Part shown: piece after piece, positions 1-9,400 of the stretch | Layout of the letters: every line of letters begins with the position of its first letter | Position numbering within the stretch: position 1 is the first letter of the stretch | Source: CBDUJZ01 sp047629415 | GTDB lineage: Bacteria; Myxococcota_A; Bradymonadia; REDH01 | Direction: 5' to 3' | NCBI GenBank assembly: GCA_047629415.1 | Contig: JBLHWZ010000036.1 | Coordinates: 1 to 29,508 of the forward strand | Length of the DNA stretch: 29,508 bases | Notes under the pieces: generated by a model | What the model saw: only the letters and a program-made list of their open reading frames with translations | Told to the model about the DNA's origin: nothing | The model's database searches: none | Made by a program: the position numbers and the translations under genes

Positions 1-1
1 T

Positions 2-505
2 CGCGAAGGAGTCTCGGTAGTGACACGCTATCGATTCATCCACGTGGAGGAGGCGAACCACGCGATCTCCCTGATGTGCGGCGTGATGCGTGTGAGCCGG
101 TCCGGGTACTACGACTGGCGCAGGACGCGTTCAGAACGCGGACCCGGGCGTCACTCGGACTTTGACCGCTTGGTGCGTGCAGCGTTCGACGAGAGCTACG
201 GTCGCTACGGCAGCCGGCGAATTCAGTGCGAGCCCAACGAGGCCGGAGTCGATTGCAGCCGTTCTCGGGTCGCTGCATCGATGCGACGCAGCGGCCTCGT
301 TGCGCGCGGTCGCAAGAAGTTCAAAGCGACCACCGACAGCAATCACTCCCACCCGATCGCCCCGAATCTACTAGACCGAAACTTCGCTCCCTCCGGGCCA
401 AACGAGGCTTGGGTCGGAGACATCACGTACGTGTACACGGCGCAGGGCTGGCTCTATCTCGCCGTCATTAGCGACCTCTTCTCCCGGCGCCTGGTGGGCT
501 GTCTT
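2..505 (+). pseudogene. IS3-family transposase OrfB, truncated (partial at 5' edge)
   Basis: This is the N-terminal half of an IS3-type OrfB integrase. The frame is open to the window edge and the likely OrfB start is the GTG at 20. An HTH_21-like region contains SRSGYYDW and then YGSRRI, followed by the start of the rve/DDE core with WVGDITYV and the second aspartate in ISDLFSRRLVG. In another frame, the bases at 3-20 read AKESR then stop, which resembles the end of an IS3 OrfA and so fits the usual OrfA/OrfB overlap. After VG (about nucleotide 500) the reading frame stays open to 601 but no longer resembles the family. The rest of the core, including the catalytic glutamate, is absent. I infer a dead remnant cut by a deletion or by a second insertion. 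Confidence 0.85.
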
Positions 506-1138
506 GTCCTCGAACTCATCAGGTCCACCGGACCTCCAAGAGGTCGGTGGCAGGCGGTCCTCTACAAGGCACGATGGGCGCAAGCTGGAAGTGAGGGCTA
601 AATCGAAGATCGGAGCCGAAGCGCTGCATGACAGTGAAGCCGCCAAACGGGGGAACGTTCGACGCCAATGCCGCGCGCGCCACAGTCCGTCGCTTCACTT
701 GGTGGATGAAGGTATTGAGAAGCGCCGAGTAAATCGCTGGGTCGTAGGCCACCCGGAGGCGGAGTTCGAACGGGTCTGCACCCGCTGCCGAGCACGGGGG
801 ATTTGGGTGTCTATGAGGGTGAAAGTGGTCACAGGCGGGTGACGGGAGCCGCGCTTTCAACCTACTGAAACCCCACACGATCTGGCTATGAGGAGGGTCC
901 GGAGCGTCGTTTCATGTCTTCGTTCGGAGTTGGCGGGAGGTTCACTATCCTAGCTCACGACACACTAACGGAGCGCGCAGGATATCGGTCGCTGGGCGCA
1001 GGCGCAGACCCGACTGCGGAGAGACGCAACATCCCGAGCTGACCACTCATCGCGGATACCCTCTTCATCGTCCGAGGATTCCAGCGCACCGCCGAATCCG
1101 CTAGAACTAGGCCATCGACTCAATCACCCCAGATCAAC
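506..1138. other. Gene-poor region behind the transposase remnant
   Basis: I see no gene here that I can support. A plus-strand frame at 504-842 could encode 112 residues, Arg-rich and without a recognisable domain or ribosome binding site; the minus frame at 519-878 is equally unconvincing. A short hairpin, CGGGT-CTGC-ACCCG, lies near 770-783. The stretch around 800-850 (a GGGTGACGGGAGCCG-type string) is loosely reminiscent of the RNA part of group II introns just upstream of their ORF, but no reverse transcriptase follows. From about 900 to 1138 I see only the upstream region of the GH92 gene, with no clear promoter. Confidence 0.4.
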
Positions 1139-3559
1139 GTGCGCCGTCTATCCCTGCTCGTCCTTCCGCTCCTCCCGCTCCTCGGGTGCTCCAACGACAG
1201 TGGATCTGGCGGCGCTGATGTCGACACCAATCCCGGAACGGATGTCGACACCTCCGATATCGCGGCTGACGCCGAGCCGGACGCGCTAGATGCCGCCGTC
1301 GATACCAGCGACGCGGCGGAGGCATTGGACACGGCGGAGGATGCCACAGACGTCGCGGACGCCGAACCGGATGCAGAGCCGGCGCCGGAGCCACTGACGC
1401 TGGAAGAAGCGCACGCACGCGTCGACCCGTTCTACGGCTCCGGTGGAATCGGGTTCGGTTACGCCTCCGGCACGCCCGCTGCACAAATGCCAAACGGCTT
1501 CGTAAAGGTCGGACCCGACACCACAGCCGGAGGAGCGCACGCCCCTCAGAATCATTTCAGCGGCTACTATTATCTCGACCCGCACGTTCGTGGTTTCAGC
1601 CATATCCGGCTCGTCGGCACCGGCGCAGCCGACCTCGGCAATCTCCGTTTCACCCCGCTCGCCGAGGCTGACGACGAGCCTTGGCGCTCTTGGACCGCGC
1701 TCGACAAGGAGACCGAAGAGGCGGCGCCGGGCTACTACCGGTGCGATCTGCCCACCGAAGGCGTTACGGCCGAGATGACCTCCGGATGGTTCTCCGCCAT
1801 TCACCGCTACGCGTACGACGCTGGCGCGGTTCTGCAGATCGACCCCGCCTCCTCAATCGTCGGCGAAGGCGTGGAGCTCGCGTCGATCGCGTGGGACGGA
1901 AGCGAAGTTCAGGGCGAGGTCGAATTCGATGGCCCCTTCACTGGGCGCTCGCGAGGCTTCACGCTCTCGTTCAGCATCACATTTGATGTCGAACCAGATT
2001 CCGTAAGCGGATGGGACAATGATGGCCTCGTGGATGGGACCGAGTTCGACGGCACGCGCACCGGCATGGTCTTCACGTTCCCAGAAGGATCTACGGTCGA
2101 AGCGCGCGTCGGACTCTCGCTGATCGGTGTTGCCGAGGCGAGCGCAAATCGCGTCGGGGAGGCCGGACCAGACCAGACCCTCGAGGGGCTCCGCGCCGAG
2201 GCGTCCACAGCGTGGGACGGCGTCGTCGGGAACGTGCAAATCGCCGGCGGAACGTTGCGAGAGCAGCGCATCTTCTATTCGTCGCTGTACAACGCCTACC
2301 GAATGCCGACTCGGCTCTCCGAGCCGGACGGTCGCTATCGCGGATTTGATGGCGAGGTGCACACCGCCGACGGGCACGACTACGTCAGCGACCTGTCGAT
2401 GTGGGACACCTATCGCACGCTGCACCCCTGGTACTCACTGACCGATCAGCCTCGGCAGCGTGACGCGTTACGCTCGTTGCTCTTGATGGACGAGCAAGGC
2501 GGCGACGGTGTGCCGCGGTGGCCCGCGATGTTGGGCGAGACTGGCAGCATGATCGGCGAATCAGCAGACATCGTCTTCGGCGACGCGGCGGCCAAGGGCG
2601 TCGAAGGCATTGATTGGGGCGACGCATTTGAGGCGCTCTATCGAAACAGCTACGAGCGAACATACAGCGACGACGGCACGGGCCTCGGCCGCGAGGGCAT
2701 CGAGGACTACGTGACGCTCGGTTACCTCCCATACGAGCGCTACGACGAGTCGGTATCGAAGACGCTCGAATATGTTTGGAACGACTTCGGTTTGGCCTCG
2801 GTTGCTCGTGCCGCTGGCGAGACAGAGATGGCCGCCGAGCTCGAAGAGCGCTCGCTGTCCTTCACAAACACCATCCGACCGGAACACGGGTTCCCTTGGC
2901 CACGAGACGCCGCCGGCGAGTTCGACCCGGACACTTCTGAGCGCTCGGTCTACATGCGAGGCGGCCCCTTCACGGAAGGCTCCGCCTGGCACTGGCGGTT
3001 CTACGGCTGGCACGCTCCAGAGGTCCTCGCGGAGATGGTGGGTGGTGACGTGGCACTGCGCGAGGCTCTCGAGCGGTTCTTCGCAGACTCTCGCTTGGGC
3101 GAGGAGGGGCGTCCGAACAACGCGCTGCCCGACCCGTTCTACTGGCACGGAAACGAGCCGGCGCTGCATGCTGCGGCGCTCTTCGTGGCGGCGGGCGACG
3201 CGAACCGCGGGACGCACTGGGCACGTGAGATCATGGAGCGCCTCTACAATGACACTCCGGACGGAATCCCAGGTAACGACGACGGAGGAACCCTTTCAAG
3301 CTGGTACCTGTTTACGTCTATCGGAATGTATCCCGTCGCTGGCTCCAACCTCTACTACCTGACGGCGCCGCTCTTTGAGGAGGTCCGGGTCGACTTGGGA
3401 GACGGGGAAACCCTGACCCTCCTCGCACCGGGTGCCTCCCACGAGAATCGCGAAATTGTCGGCGTCACTCTGAATGGCGACCCGATGGATTCCTTCGAGA
3501 TTCGCCACGGACAGCTCGCAGGCGCCACCATCGAATTTGAGCTAGTGGAGCCGCAATGA
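1139..3559 (+). CDS. GH92-family alpha-mannosidase-like lipoprotein
   Basis: This 806-residue predicted lipoprotein starts at GTG 1139. Its signal peptide ends in the lipobox LLGC (Cys17). Residues about 18-85 form an Asp/Ala/Pro-rich linker, and the rest matches glycoside hydrolase family 92, mostly exo-acting calcium-dependent alpha-mannosidases. Family landmarks in order are DPFYGSGGIGFGY (about 97), SDLSMWDTYRTLHPWYSL, EGSAWHWRFYGWH, WHGNEP (His670, Glu673) and PGNDDGGTLSSWYLF (Asp714, Asp715). By analogy with characterised GH92 enzymes, Glu673 is the probable catalytic acid, and the Asp pair the probable base region. Likely role: trimming mannose from external glycans at the outer surface or in the periplasm. 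Its stop overlaps the next start (ATGA), indicating translational coupling. No clear Shine-Dalgarno sequence precedes the start. The exact mannose linkage cannot be read from the sequence. Confidence 0.9.
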   Translation: MRRLSLLVLPLLPLLGCSNDSGSGGADVDTNPGTDVDTSDIAADAEPDALDAAVDTSDAAEALDTAEDATDVADAEPDAEPAPEPLTLEEAHARVDPFYGSGGIGFGYASGTPAAQMPNGFVKVGPDTTAGGAHAPQNHFSGYYYLDPHVRGFSHIRLVGTGAADLGNLRFTPLAEADDEPWRSWTALDKETEEAAPGYYRCDLPTEGVTAEMTSGWFSAIHRYAYDAGAVLQIDPASSIVGEGVELASIAWDGSEVQGEVEFDGPFTGRSRGFTLSFSITFDVEPDSVSGWDNDGLVDGTEFDGTRTGMVFTFPEGSTVEARVGLSLIGVAEASANRVGEAGPDQTLEGLRAEASTAWDGVVGNVQIAGGTLREQRIFYSSLYNAYRMPTRLSEPDGRYRGFDGEVHTADGHDYVSDLSMWDTYRTLHPWYSLTDQPRQRDALRSLLLMDEQGGDGVPRWPAMLGETGSMIGESADIVFGDAAAKGVEGIDWGDAFEALYRNSYERTYSDDGTGLGREGIEDYVTLGYLPYERYDESVSKTLEYVWNDFGLASVARAAGETEMAAELEERSLSFTNTIRPEHGFPWPRDAAGEFDPDTSERSVYMRGGPFTEGSAWHWRFYGWHAPEVLAEMVGGDVALREALERFFADSRLGEEGRPNNALPDPFYWHGNEPALHAAALFVAAGDANRGTHWAREIMERLYNDTPDGIPGNDDGGTLSSWYLFTSIGMYPVAGSNLYYLTAPLFEEVRVDLGDGETLTLLAPGASHENREIVGVTLNGDPMDSFEIRHGQLAGATIEFELVEPQ

Positions 3560-4716
3560 GCGACGAAAAGATACAGACACGCGCCATCGCAGGCGCTGGC
3601 AACGACTTCCCCAAACAACGACCGGTCGCGTTGCCGATCGTACAGACCACGAACTTTCTCATCGATGATGAGCTAAATGCGGCGTTCGACCGCGGCGACT
3701 ACCGGACGCAGTACCTTTACACGCGTCACTCCAACCCAACTGTCGACGCGCTACAGCGGCGTCTGGCGGAGCTACACACCGCGGAAGATTCTGTGTGTAT
3801 GGCGAGCGGTATGGCCGCGATCTCAGCGGCGTTCGTGGGGCTCACGGAGCCCGGCGATGGCGTGCTCGCAGACACGGTGCTCTACGGCGCCACCACAACC
3901 TTCCTCTCAAAGTACCTCGCCGCCATGGGACGAGAGGTCGTCTTCGCCGACTTCTCCGACGTCGACGCGGTGGACTCCGCGCTAGCCCGGCTCGCTCGGC
4001 CACGCCTCGTCTACGGCGAGACGTTCTCCAATCCGCTGCTCCGCGTGCTCGACCTCCCTCGGATCGCGGCGCAAGCACACGCCGTGGGCGCCCTGCTCGC
4101 TGTCGACAATACCTTCGCGAACCCCACCGTCTGCAGACCACTCGAGCACAGTGCGGACATCGTAATCTCGAGTCTCAGTAAGTCGGTGTCGGGGCATAGC
4201 GATGTTCATGGAGGCTTGGTCTGCGGAAAACACGAACACGTCCAGCAAGTGTGGCACGCGATGATTCACCTTGGCTCCTGTTTGGATCCGCACGCGGCCT
4301 ATCTCATCTGGCGAGGGCTCAAGACGATCTCGATGCGGACTGACACCGCTGCCGAAAACGCTCTGCTGATCTGCGATGCACTCGCCAGTCACCGGGGAGT
4401 GGAACGCGTGTACCAACCCCCCGTCCAAGACTGCCCGTGGCTAAGACATCGCGGTTCGATGTTGGCGTTTGTCGTCCAAGGCGGGAACAAACGGGCCAAG
4501 GCGCTGATGAACGCACTGCGCGTGATGGTACCGGCGACGTCGCTTGGCGGAGTCGAGACGCTCGTCTCGCTCCCGTACAATACGTCGCACCGCACCCGTG
4601 ACGCGCAGGAGAAAGTGGGGCTCCTCCCCGGTACCGTTCGACTCAGCGTGGGTTGCGAGCACCCCGACGACCTCATCGCCGACCTCCAGCAAGCGATGGC
4701 GGCGACCCACGCGTAG
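3556..4716 (+). CDS. Cys/Met metabolism PLP-dependent enzyme (cystathionine gamma-synthase/lyase type)
   Basis: This 386-residue fold-type I PLP enzyme belongs to the cystathionine gamma-synthase, cystathionine lyase, methionine gamma-lyase and O-acylhomoserine sulfhydrylase group. The Schiff-base lysine is Lys209 in SSLSKSVSGHSDVHGG. The phosphate-binding Tyr55 and Arg57 are in YLYTRHSNPT, SGMAAIS is the glycine-rich cofactor loop, and VDNTFANP carries the pyridine-contacting aspartate. Length is normal for the family. Which of the four reactions it performs cannot be decided: the usual substrate-binding C-terminal block reads SLGGVETLVSLPYNTSH. The ATG lies inside the stop of the GH92 gene, so the two are probably co-translated although no metabolic link is obvious. 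It is cytoplasmic, with no signal peptide. Confidence 0.9.
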   Translation: MSDEKIQTRAIAGAGNDFPKQRPVALPIVQTTNFLIDDELNAAFDRGDYRTQYLYTRHSNPTVDALQRRLAELHTAEDSVCMASGMAAISAAFVGLTEPGDGVLADTVLYGATTTFLSKYLAAMGREVVFADFSDVDAVDSALARLARPRLVYGETFSNPLLRVLDLPRIAAQAHAVGALLAVDNTFANPTVCRPLEHSADIVISSLSKSVSGHSDVHGGLVCGKHEHVQQVWHAMIHLGSCLDPHAAYLIWRGLKTISMRTDTAAENALLICDALASHRGVERVYQPPVQDCPWLRHRGSMLAFVVQGGNKRAKALMNALRVMVPATSLGGVETLVSLPYNTSHRTRDAQEKVGLLPGTVRLSVGCEHPDDLIADLQQAMAATHA

Positions 4717-4731
4717 CTGCGGCCACGCAGC
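4716..4731 (+). terminator. Hairpin directly after the PLP-enzyme stop
   Basis: A perfect 6-bp stem, GCTGCG / CGCAGC, with a 4-nt loop begins at the last base of the stop codon. No T-tract follows, so it would be a weak or Rho-assisted terminator, or simply mRNA end protection. Confidence 0.3.
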
Positions 4732-4883
4732 AGCGCGATGCCCTAGCAAAACGATGCGGCGAAGCGCCCTGGGGCGGGTGGTGCCTTGAGGAAGGCCAGG
4801 GAACTAGCGAATGAGTCGGCATTGCATTCCCAGACGCACCCACTAGATTATGGGTCCTACCTTACCCGATACCGACCTACCTA

Positions 4884-5609
4884 TTGCGACCCCTCCTCCT
4901 CGTCCCCATCGTGTGCTCGCTCGTCGGGTGCAGCGAACTCCGAGAAGCGCCTGAACCGCCAGACATGGCCGATCAGTTTCAGCGCCTTGAGGCCCCAACC
5001 GGCCTGCTGACCGCGAGCTCTGTCGCGCGCTTCGCCGGGCGGGTCGAGGTGGCAGAGGCGGCGTACGCTCTGTTACGTGCTCGATTTGTGTCCGCGACCG
5101 CCGCCTTAACAAGCTGGGATTCGAGCGCCATCGGAGAGTACCGAGATGCATCCGGCTGGTTCACTGTCACCGAGCCTTGCGAACTCGGTGGAGAATTCAG
5201 TTTGACCGGCCAGTTTCAGGGCGAGCTTGTCGAACCAACCCTTTGGGGCGAGGTCACGAACTGTGGCTACAGCAGCCCGACCGGGCCGGTTTGGGTTGAC
5301 GCTGAGTTCCTGGTCGACGGCGCCATTGCCAGCACGCTTGAAGAACTCTCCGGTCGACACAGCGAGATCGCGATGCGGGGCACGCTCCGAACCGGTGTGG
5401 GTTCTGAGTCACTCCGAGTGGTTTACGCGGCTCGATTGCTCGATCCGGTGGGCTTTAGAGCCGCCCTTCGGGGCTCGGGCGGCGACGTTCACTACGAGCG
5501 CACAGACGTTGGTTCGACCGTCCTCATCGAAGACCTTGAGGACTTCTGGTCCTGCGACCTCACCGGACGAAGATGCGATTCGGATCCCCTCAACTCGCTC
5601 TCCTGGTAG
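4884..5609 (+). CDS. Hypothetical lipoprotein
   Basis: This 241-residue protein starts at TTG 4884, chosen because it gives a compact signal peptide, MRPLLLVPIVCSLVGC, with lipobox LVGC (Cys16). I do not recognise a family. The mature part has a short helical stretch (about residues 25-75) and then a predicted beta-rich region with EPCELGGEFSLTGQF and TLWGEVTNCGY, whose two cysteines may pair. Two further cysteines lie near the C-terminus (SCDLTGRRCDS). The 3' end overlaps the next gene by 37 bp, which suggests a two-gene unit with the barrel-like protein behind it. No Shine-Dalgarno sequence is visible. Confidence 0.75.
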   Translation: MRPLLLVPIVCSLVGCSELREAPEPPDMADQFQRLEAPTGLLTASSVARFAGRVEVAEAAYALLRARFVSATAALTSWDSSAIGEYRDASGWFTVTEPCELGGEFSLTGQFQGELVEPTLWGEVTNCGYSSPTGPVWVDAEFLVDGAIASTLEELSGRHSEIAMRGTLRTGVGSESLRVVYAARLLDPVGFRAALRGSGGDVHYERTDVGSTVLIEDLEDFWSCDLTGRRCDSDPLNSLSW

Positions 5610-6418
5610 CCGGCCTCGCTTACTCGGCGAGCTCGTCCGCACAGTCTGAAGAACCTGTCGACACGGCCGACGAGCGGGAAGACTTCCGAGACCTGAGGGC
5701 AGGATGGACAGCCGGCGCCGGTGGAGGCAGAGCCGGAATCAACAAGGTAGTGGTTGGCCTCACCGATTGGCTCGACCTGGGGATCGACGTGCTGCCCTAC
5801 TTCGTGGGTGCACCCAACGGAGAGGTCCGGATGCGACTCGCCGACGGGAAACGATGGGCAGTGCGCGCCGGTGTTGGCGTCTTTCGGGTAGATCTCGAAC
5901 GAGTTGGCTCGCTTCTGCAGCAGGACGACTGGGAGGGAGAACTCTTCAGTGTCCCCATCTCCGTGACCGCGGCCTATGAAGCTGCGTCAGGGATCCTCTC
6001 TGCTGGCATCCACTATACCCTCGTGAGCGGGGCCGGCTCCACAGGCTCCACAGGCTCCACAGACGCCAGCACTGTTGCCGACGTATCCAACCTACAGCTC
6101 GAAGGGCGCTGGGAAGTCCGAATCGCTGCGCATGCACATTTCTGGCTAAATGGCTGGGTCGTCGTCGCGTCGGAGGGCGTCGTTCAGACGACAACTATCG
6201 TGGACCTCGGAGACGGCGTGCGCGCCGATCTAGTCGTCGTCCAGGAGGGCGACACGACAACGGGCGCGGGATCGGCAACCGCTGGTTTCCGCTTCGTCGG
6301 AGGACGAACGAACCTTGTCCTCGGTCTCGGCTACGGGAACTTCGCTATTCCTGGTCTCAACCTAATTCTGGAGGAGCCAGGACTGGTACCTGCTGCGGAG
6401 CTCTTCTGGCGCTGGTGA
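5573..6418 (+). CDS. Predicted outer-membrane beta-barrel-like protein
   Basis: This 281-residue exported protein starts at ATG 5573, the only start giving a full signal peptide; cleavage is likely in SSSAQ near residue 23. The mature part alternates polar and hydrophobic residues in short amphipathic segments (for example NKVVVGLTDWLDLGIDVLPY, RWEVRIAAHAHFWLNGWVVV and GRTNLVLGLGYGNFAI) and ends in FWRW. A terminal aromatic residue is typical of proteins inserted by the BAM machinery. An internal tripled GST motif (nucleotides 6035-6061) probably sits in a loop. The start lies 37 bp inside the preceding lipoprotein gene, implying coupled expression and perhaps partnership at the outer membrane. 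Family and ligand are unknown. Confidence 0.75.
   Translation: MRFGSPQLALLVAGLAYSASSSAQSEEPVDTADEREDFRDLRAGWTAGAGGGRAGINKVVVGLTDWLDLGIDVLPYFVGAPNGEVRMRLADGKRWAVRAGVGVFRVDLERVGSLLQQDDWEGELFSVPISVTAAYEAASGILSAGIHYTLVSGAGSTGSTGSTDASTVADVSNLQLEGRWEVRIAAHAHFWLNGWVVVASEGVVQTTTIVDLGDGVRADLVVVQEGDTTTGAGSATAGFRFVGGRTNLVLGLGYGNFAIPGLNLILEEPGLVPAAELFWRW
6035..6061 (+). repeat. Three perfect 9-bp tandem repeats inside the barrel-like gene
   Basis: The unit GGCTCCACA occurs three times head to tail and encodes Gly-Ser-Thr three times. Gain or loss of a unit would keep the frame and change a predicted loop length. Confidence 0.9.
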
Positions 6419-6432
6419 CGCGGGTCCGTCAC
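6415..6432. terminator. Hairpin between convergent genes
   Basis: A 6-bp stem, GTGACG / CGTCAC, with a 6-nt loop overlaps the stop of the barrel-like gene and sits in the 21-bp gap before the convergent large operon ends. It is symmetric and could serve both directions, but there is no T-tract on either side. Confidence 0.3.
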
Positions 6433-6439
6433 GACCTCG

Positions 6440-9400
6440 CTAACGCAGGTGTACCGCTTCGATGACACCGCGCGAGCCAGGACTCCCTTGTGCCGCAGCG
6501 CCGCCTGTTGAGGCACCGCCGGAGCCCCCACGCCCGCCATCTCCCGATGGCACCGTTGAGTTCCCGTCCTCCCAGCCTGTGCCGGCGTCAGCGGCGAATT
6601 CCTGTCCTGGAGCGTAGAGGAAAATGCCGTATGAGTTGCCGCCGCAACCGCCGCCCCCTGCCGCGCCTGAGCCGCCGGAACCGCCGTCGCCACCGTTGCC
6701 ACCGGGCGACGTACAGAACGATTGGTTCGGATACGTAAAGCCGCCAGGGCCTCCAAAGCCCCCGAGCCCGCCAGCGCCACCGGAGCCCCCAGCGCCGCCG
6801 GAGCCGCCACGAGCCCGCACGATCGTGTTCCCATCTAGCACCGGTGCTGAGCCAGCCGAGAAGCCGGGACTTGTGAAGACAAACACCGCTACCGATGAGC
6901 CTCCGCTGCCGCCGCCCGTGCCCGGAGTCCCGGCACAGCCGCCGGCTCCGCCGCCGCCGCCGCTACCGCCGAGGTTGTCATGGCAGCCGTCACCTGTGGA
7001 GCCTGGGACAATGTCGAAGCCTGCACCCGCTGACCCACCGCCGCCGCCGCCGCCGGAGCGCGCGGAGCCAACCCCGTCGTCACCGCGACCGCCGACCCAA
7101 CGACCAGTGGAGTCGACGACACCGAGCGAATCGGCGCATCCCCCGCCACCCGCGCCATCAGCGCCAGCTCGACCGTTGGAGCCTGCCCCACCGTTGTGTT
7201 CAAGGCCAACCTGATTGCCGCACTGACCGCAACTCCCGGTGTCACTCCAGAAGTCGTACGCTGGCGGCCCACCGAGCCCGCAGGAATCTCCCGCGCATCC
7301 AGCATTTGCCGCACCGGTCCCGCCGAGTCCTTGTTCCGGTGGCAAGGGCGTACAGTCGTCGGCCGGCGAAACACAGGTGTTCAGGCAGCGGTCGGGCTGA
7401 GCAATTGTGCACTGCGCACCACCGGCCGTCCTAGCCGTCGGGCAGTCTGCGCTCCCGCCGGCGCCTCCTAGTGCGCCACAGGTTGACGCTCCCGAGGCAC
7501 CGCCGGCAGTAGAGCCCACGTCGCAAGCGATCGTTCCGCTGGCCCTTCCGAGTCGGCCGTTTCCGCCGTCGAAACCGCTGCCGCCGGATGTGCCACGGCC
7601 GCCCGCCTCCCCATCGGCGCCGTTAGCGGCGACGAAGACATTGTCCTCAAGTCGTAGTGCCGCCGTGGAGTCCATCAGATGCACCGTGTAGGCGCTGTCG
7701 CCGGGGTCGGTCGCCGGGTATCCGTAAACGTTGAATCCGGCGAAGACGGTCTCACGAGTGATCACGTCCGCGGCCAAGGTCGCACGTTGATCGCCGGAGC
7801 GCGCTACGCCGTAGATCGTGGTTGGGTTCGCACCGATGTCGCGAACACCGAAGTTGAGCGAGTACCCACCGTAGAGGTTGATGCCAGCGCGAATCGCGAC
7901 GTTCTCGCTGTACACACCGGACGCAACATAGACGTCTCGAGCTCCCTCAGGAGGGCAGTAACCGGCAGCGGTACCACGATTGCACTCATGGGCCCTCTCC
8001 AACGCCGCGCTGATGCTCGCCAGAGGATTGTCACGGCCACCTGCGGCGGCGGCGTCTTCACCTGTCTTGGAGACGAAGAGCGCCACGTCGGCGTCACCGT
8101 CAATGCCATCACAGTTTGTATCGCACGACCGGTCACACAGCTCTCCATGGCGCGCTGGGAGATCGTCTCCCGCTAGCTCCTCGCATTCGCATCCATCGTC
8201 GGAGCCATTGAGAAGATCGTGAAATCCGGGCTCACAGGCCATCTCGCAGGCGGTGCCGAATCCGACATCCCCGCACTGACCCGTCGCGTTGTGTACCTCT
8301 GGGGTGAAGACATCGGCACAGTCGTTGTTGCAGCGCCCGCAGTGCTCATCGCTCGAATAGAGGCCCCGCTCGTCACGGAAGTCGTCGTCGATCACGCCGC
8401 TGCAATCATCATCGAACCCGTTGCACTCATCGTACGGGAGCTCGCAAGCTCCGAGGGTATTACCGTCGCAAAACCGTAGTCCTCCGCAGGTGATGTCGCC
8501 CATCGTGCCGTCCAGATCGACTTCACCGAGTGTTTCAACGGCGCACGGAACGTTGAAACCGTCCGGCGCGTCCAAACACGAGCATGTTCCGCTGGCCGGA
8601 ACACACTGTGCAGACCCTTCAAATGAGGACGCATCGCACACATATCCATCCGGACAATCGGTGCCGAACGGGCCCTCTGCGGAGCAGTCTCGTCCACACA
8701 CTTTGGCGGTTCGCGAGGTATCTGCTGCGTCCATCACTTCTACGCATAGGGCGCCAGGCGATGAAACGTCACAGTCCGCTGCCGACGCGCATGGCTGACA
8801 CAGGTTCGGAATGAGTGGCACACAGGCGGAGTCGCCGCGGACGCGGTACCCCTCTTCACACTCGGTGACTACGCAGCGGGCCCCACTGTCGTCGACACTG
8901 CACCGGGTGGCGACCGCGAACGCGATCCGCCGAGCGCAGTCAATTCCGCACTCACCGCAATGCTCAAGAGTGGCATAGCGCCCTTCCGGGTCGACGAAGT
9001 CCTGATCAGCGACGCCATCACAGTCGTTGTCGACGCCATCGCAGACATCGACCGACGCCTCGTCTCCGAAGCAGGCATAACCTGAGTCTCCGCCGCAGAT
9101 CGCCACGCCCACACAAGAGCCGATCTCATTCTCGATGAAACACTCGGGACCGATCTCGGCGCCATTGTCGATCAAACCGTCACAGTTGTCGTCCACTCCG
9201 TTGCAACGCTCGCCTGTAGGCTCCGATGCGTCGCACGCGGACCAGCCAAACTCCGGCTCGCATGTCTGGGTGCCCAGGCAGGATCCGGCTCCGTTGGTGC
9301 TGTCGCACGGCCGTTGTAGACCCGCGTTCACATCGGTGCAGGAGCAGGTCCCTGACGAAGGCACGCACTGGCCTTCGCTGCCTTCAAATCCGCCACATAC

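Noticed and set aside
760..790. tRNA-like T-loop (GGAGTTCGAAC)
   Set aside because: The flanking bases do not form a T-stem, and no acceptor or anticodon arm can be folded around it.
4786..5010. 74-codon plus frame across the lipoprotein start
   Set aside because: Out of frame with the lipoprotein gene, low-complexity Ser-rich, and no family resemblance.
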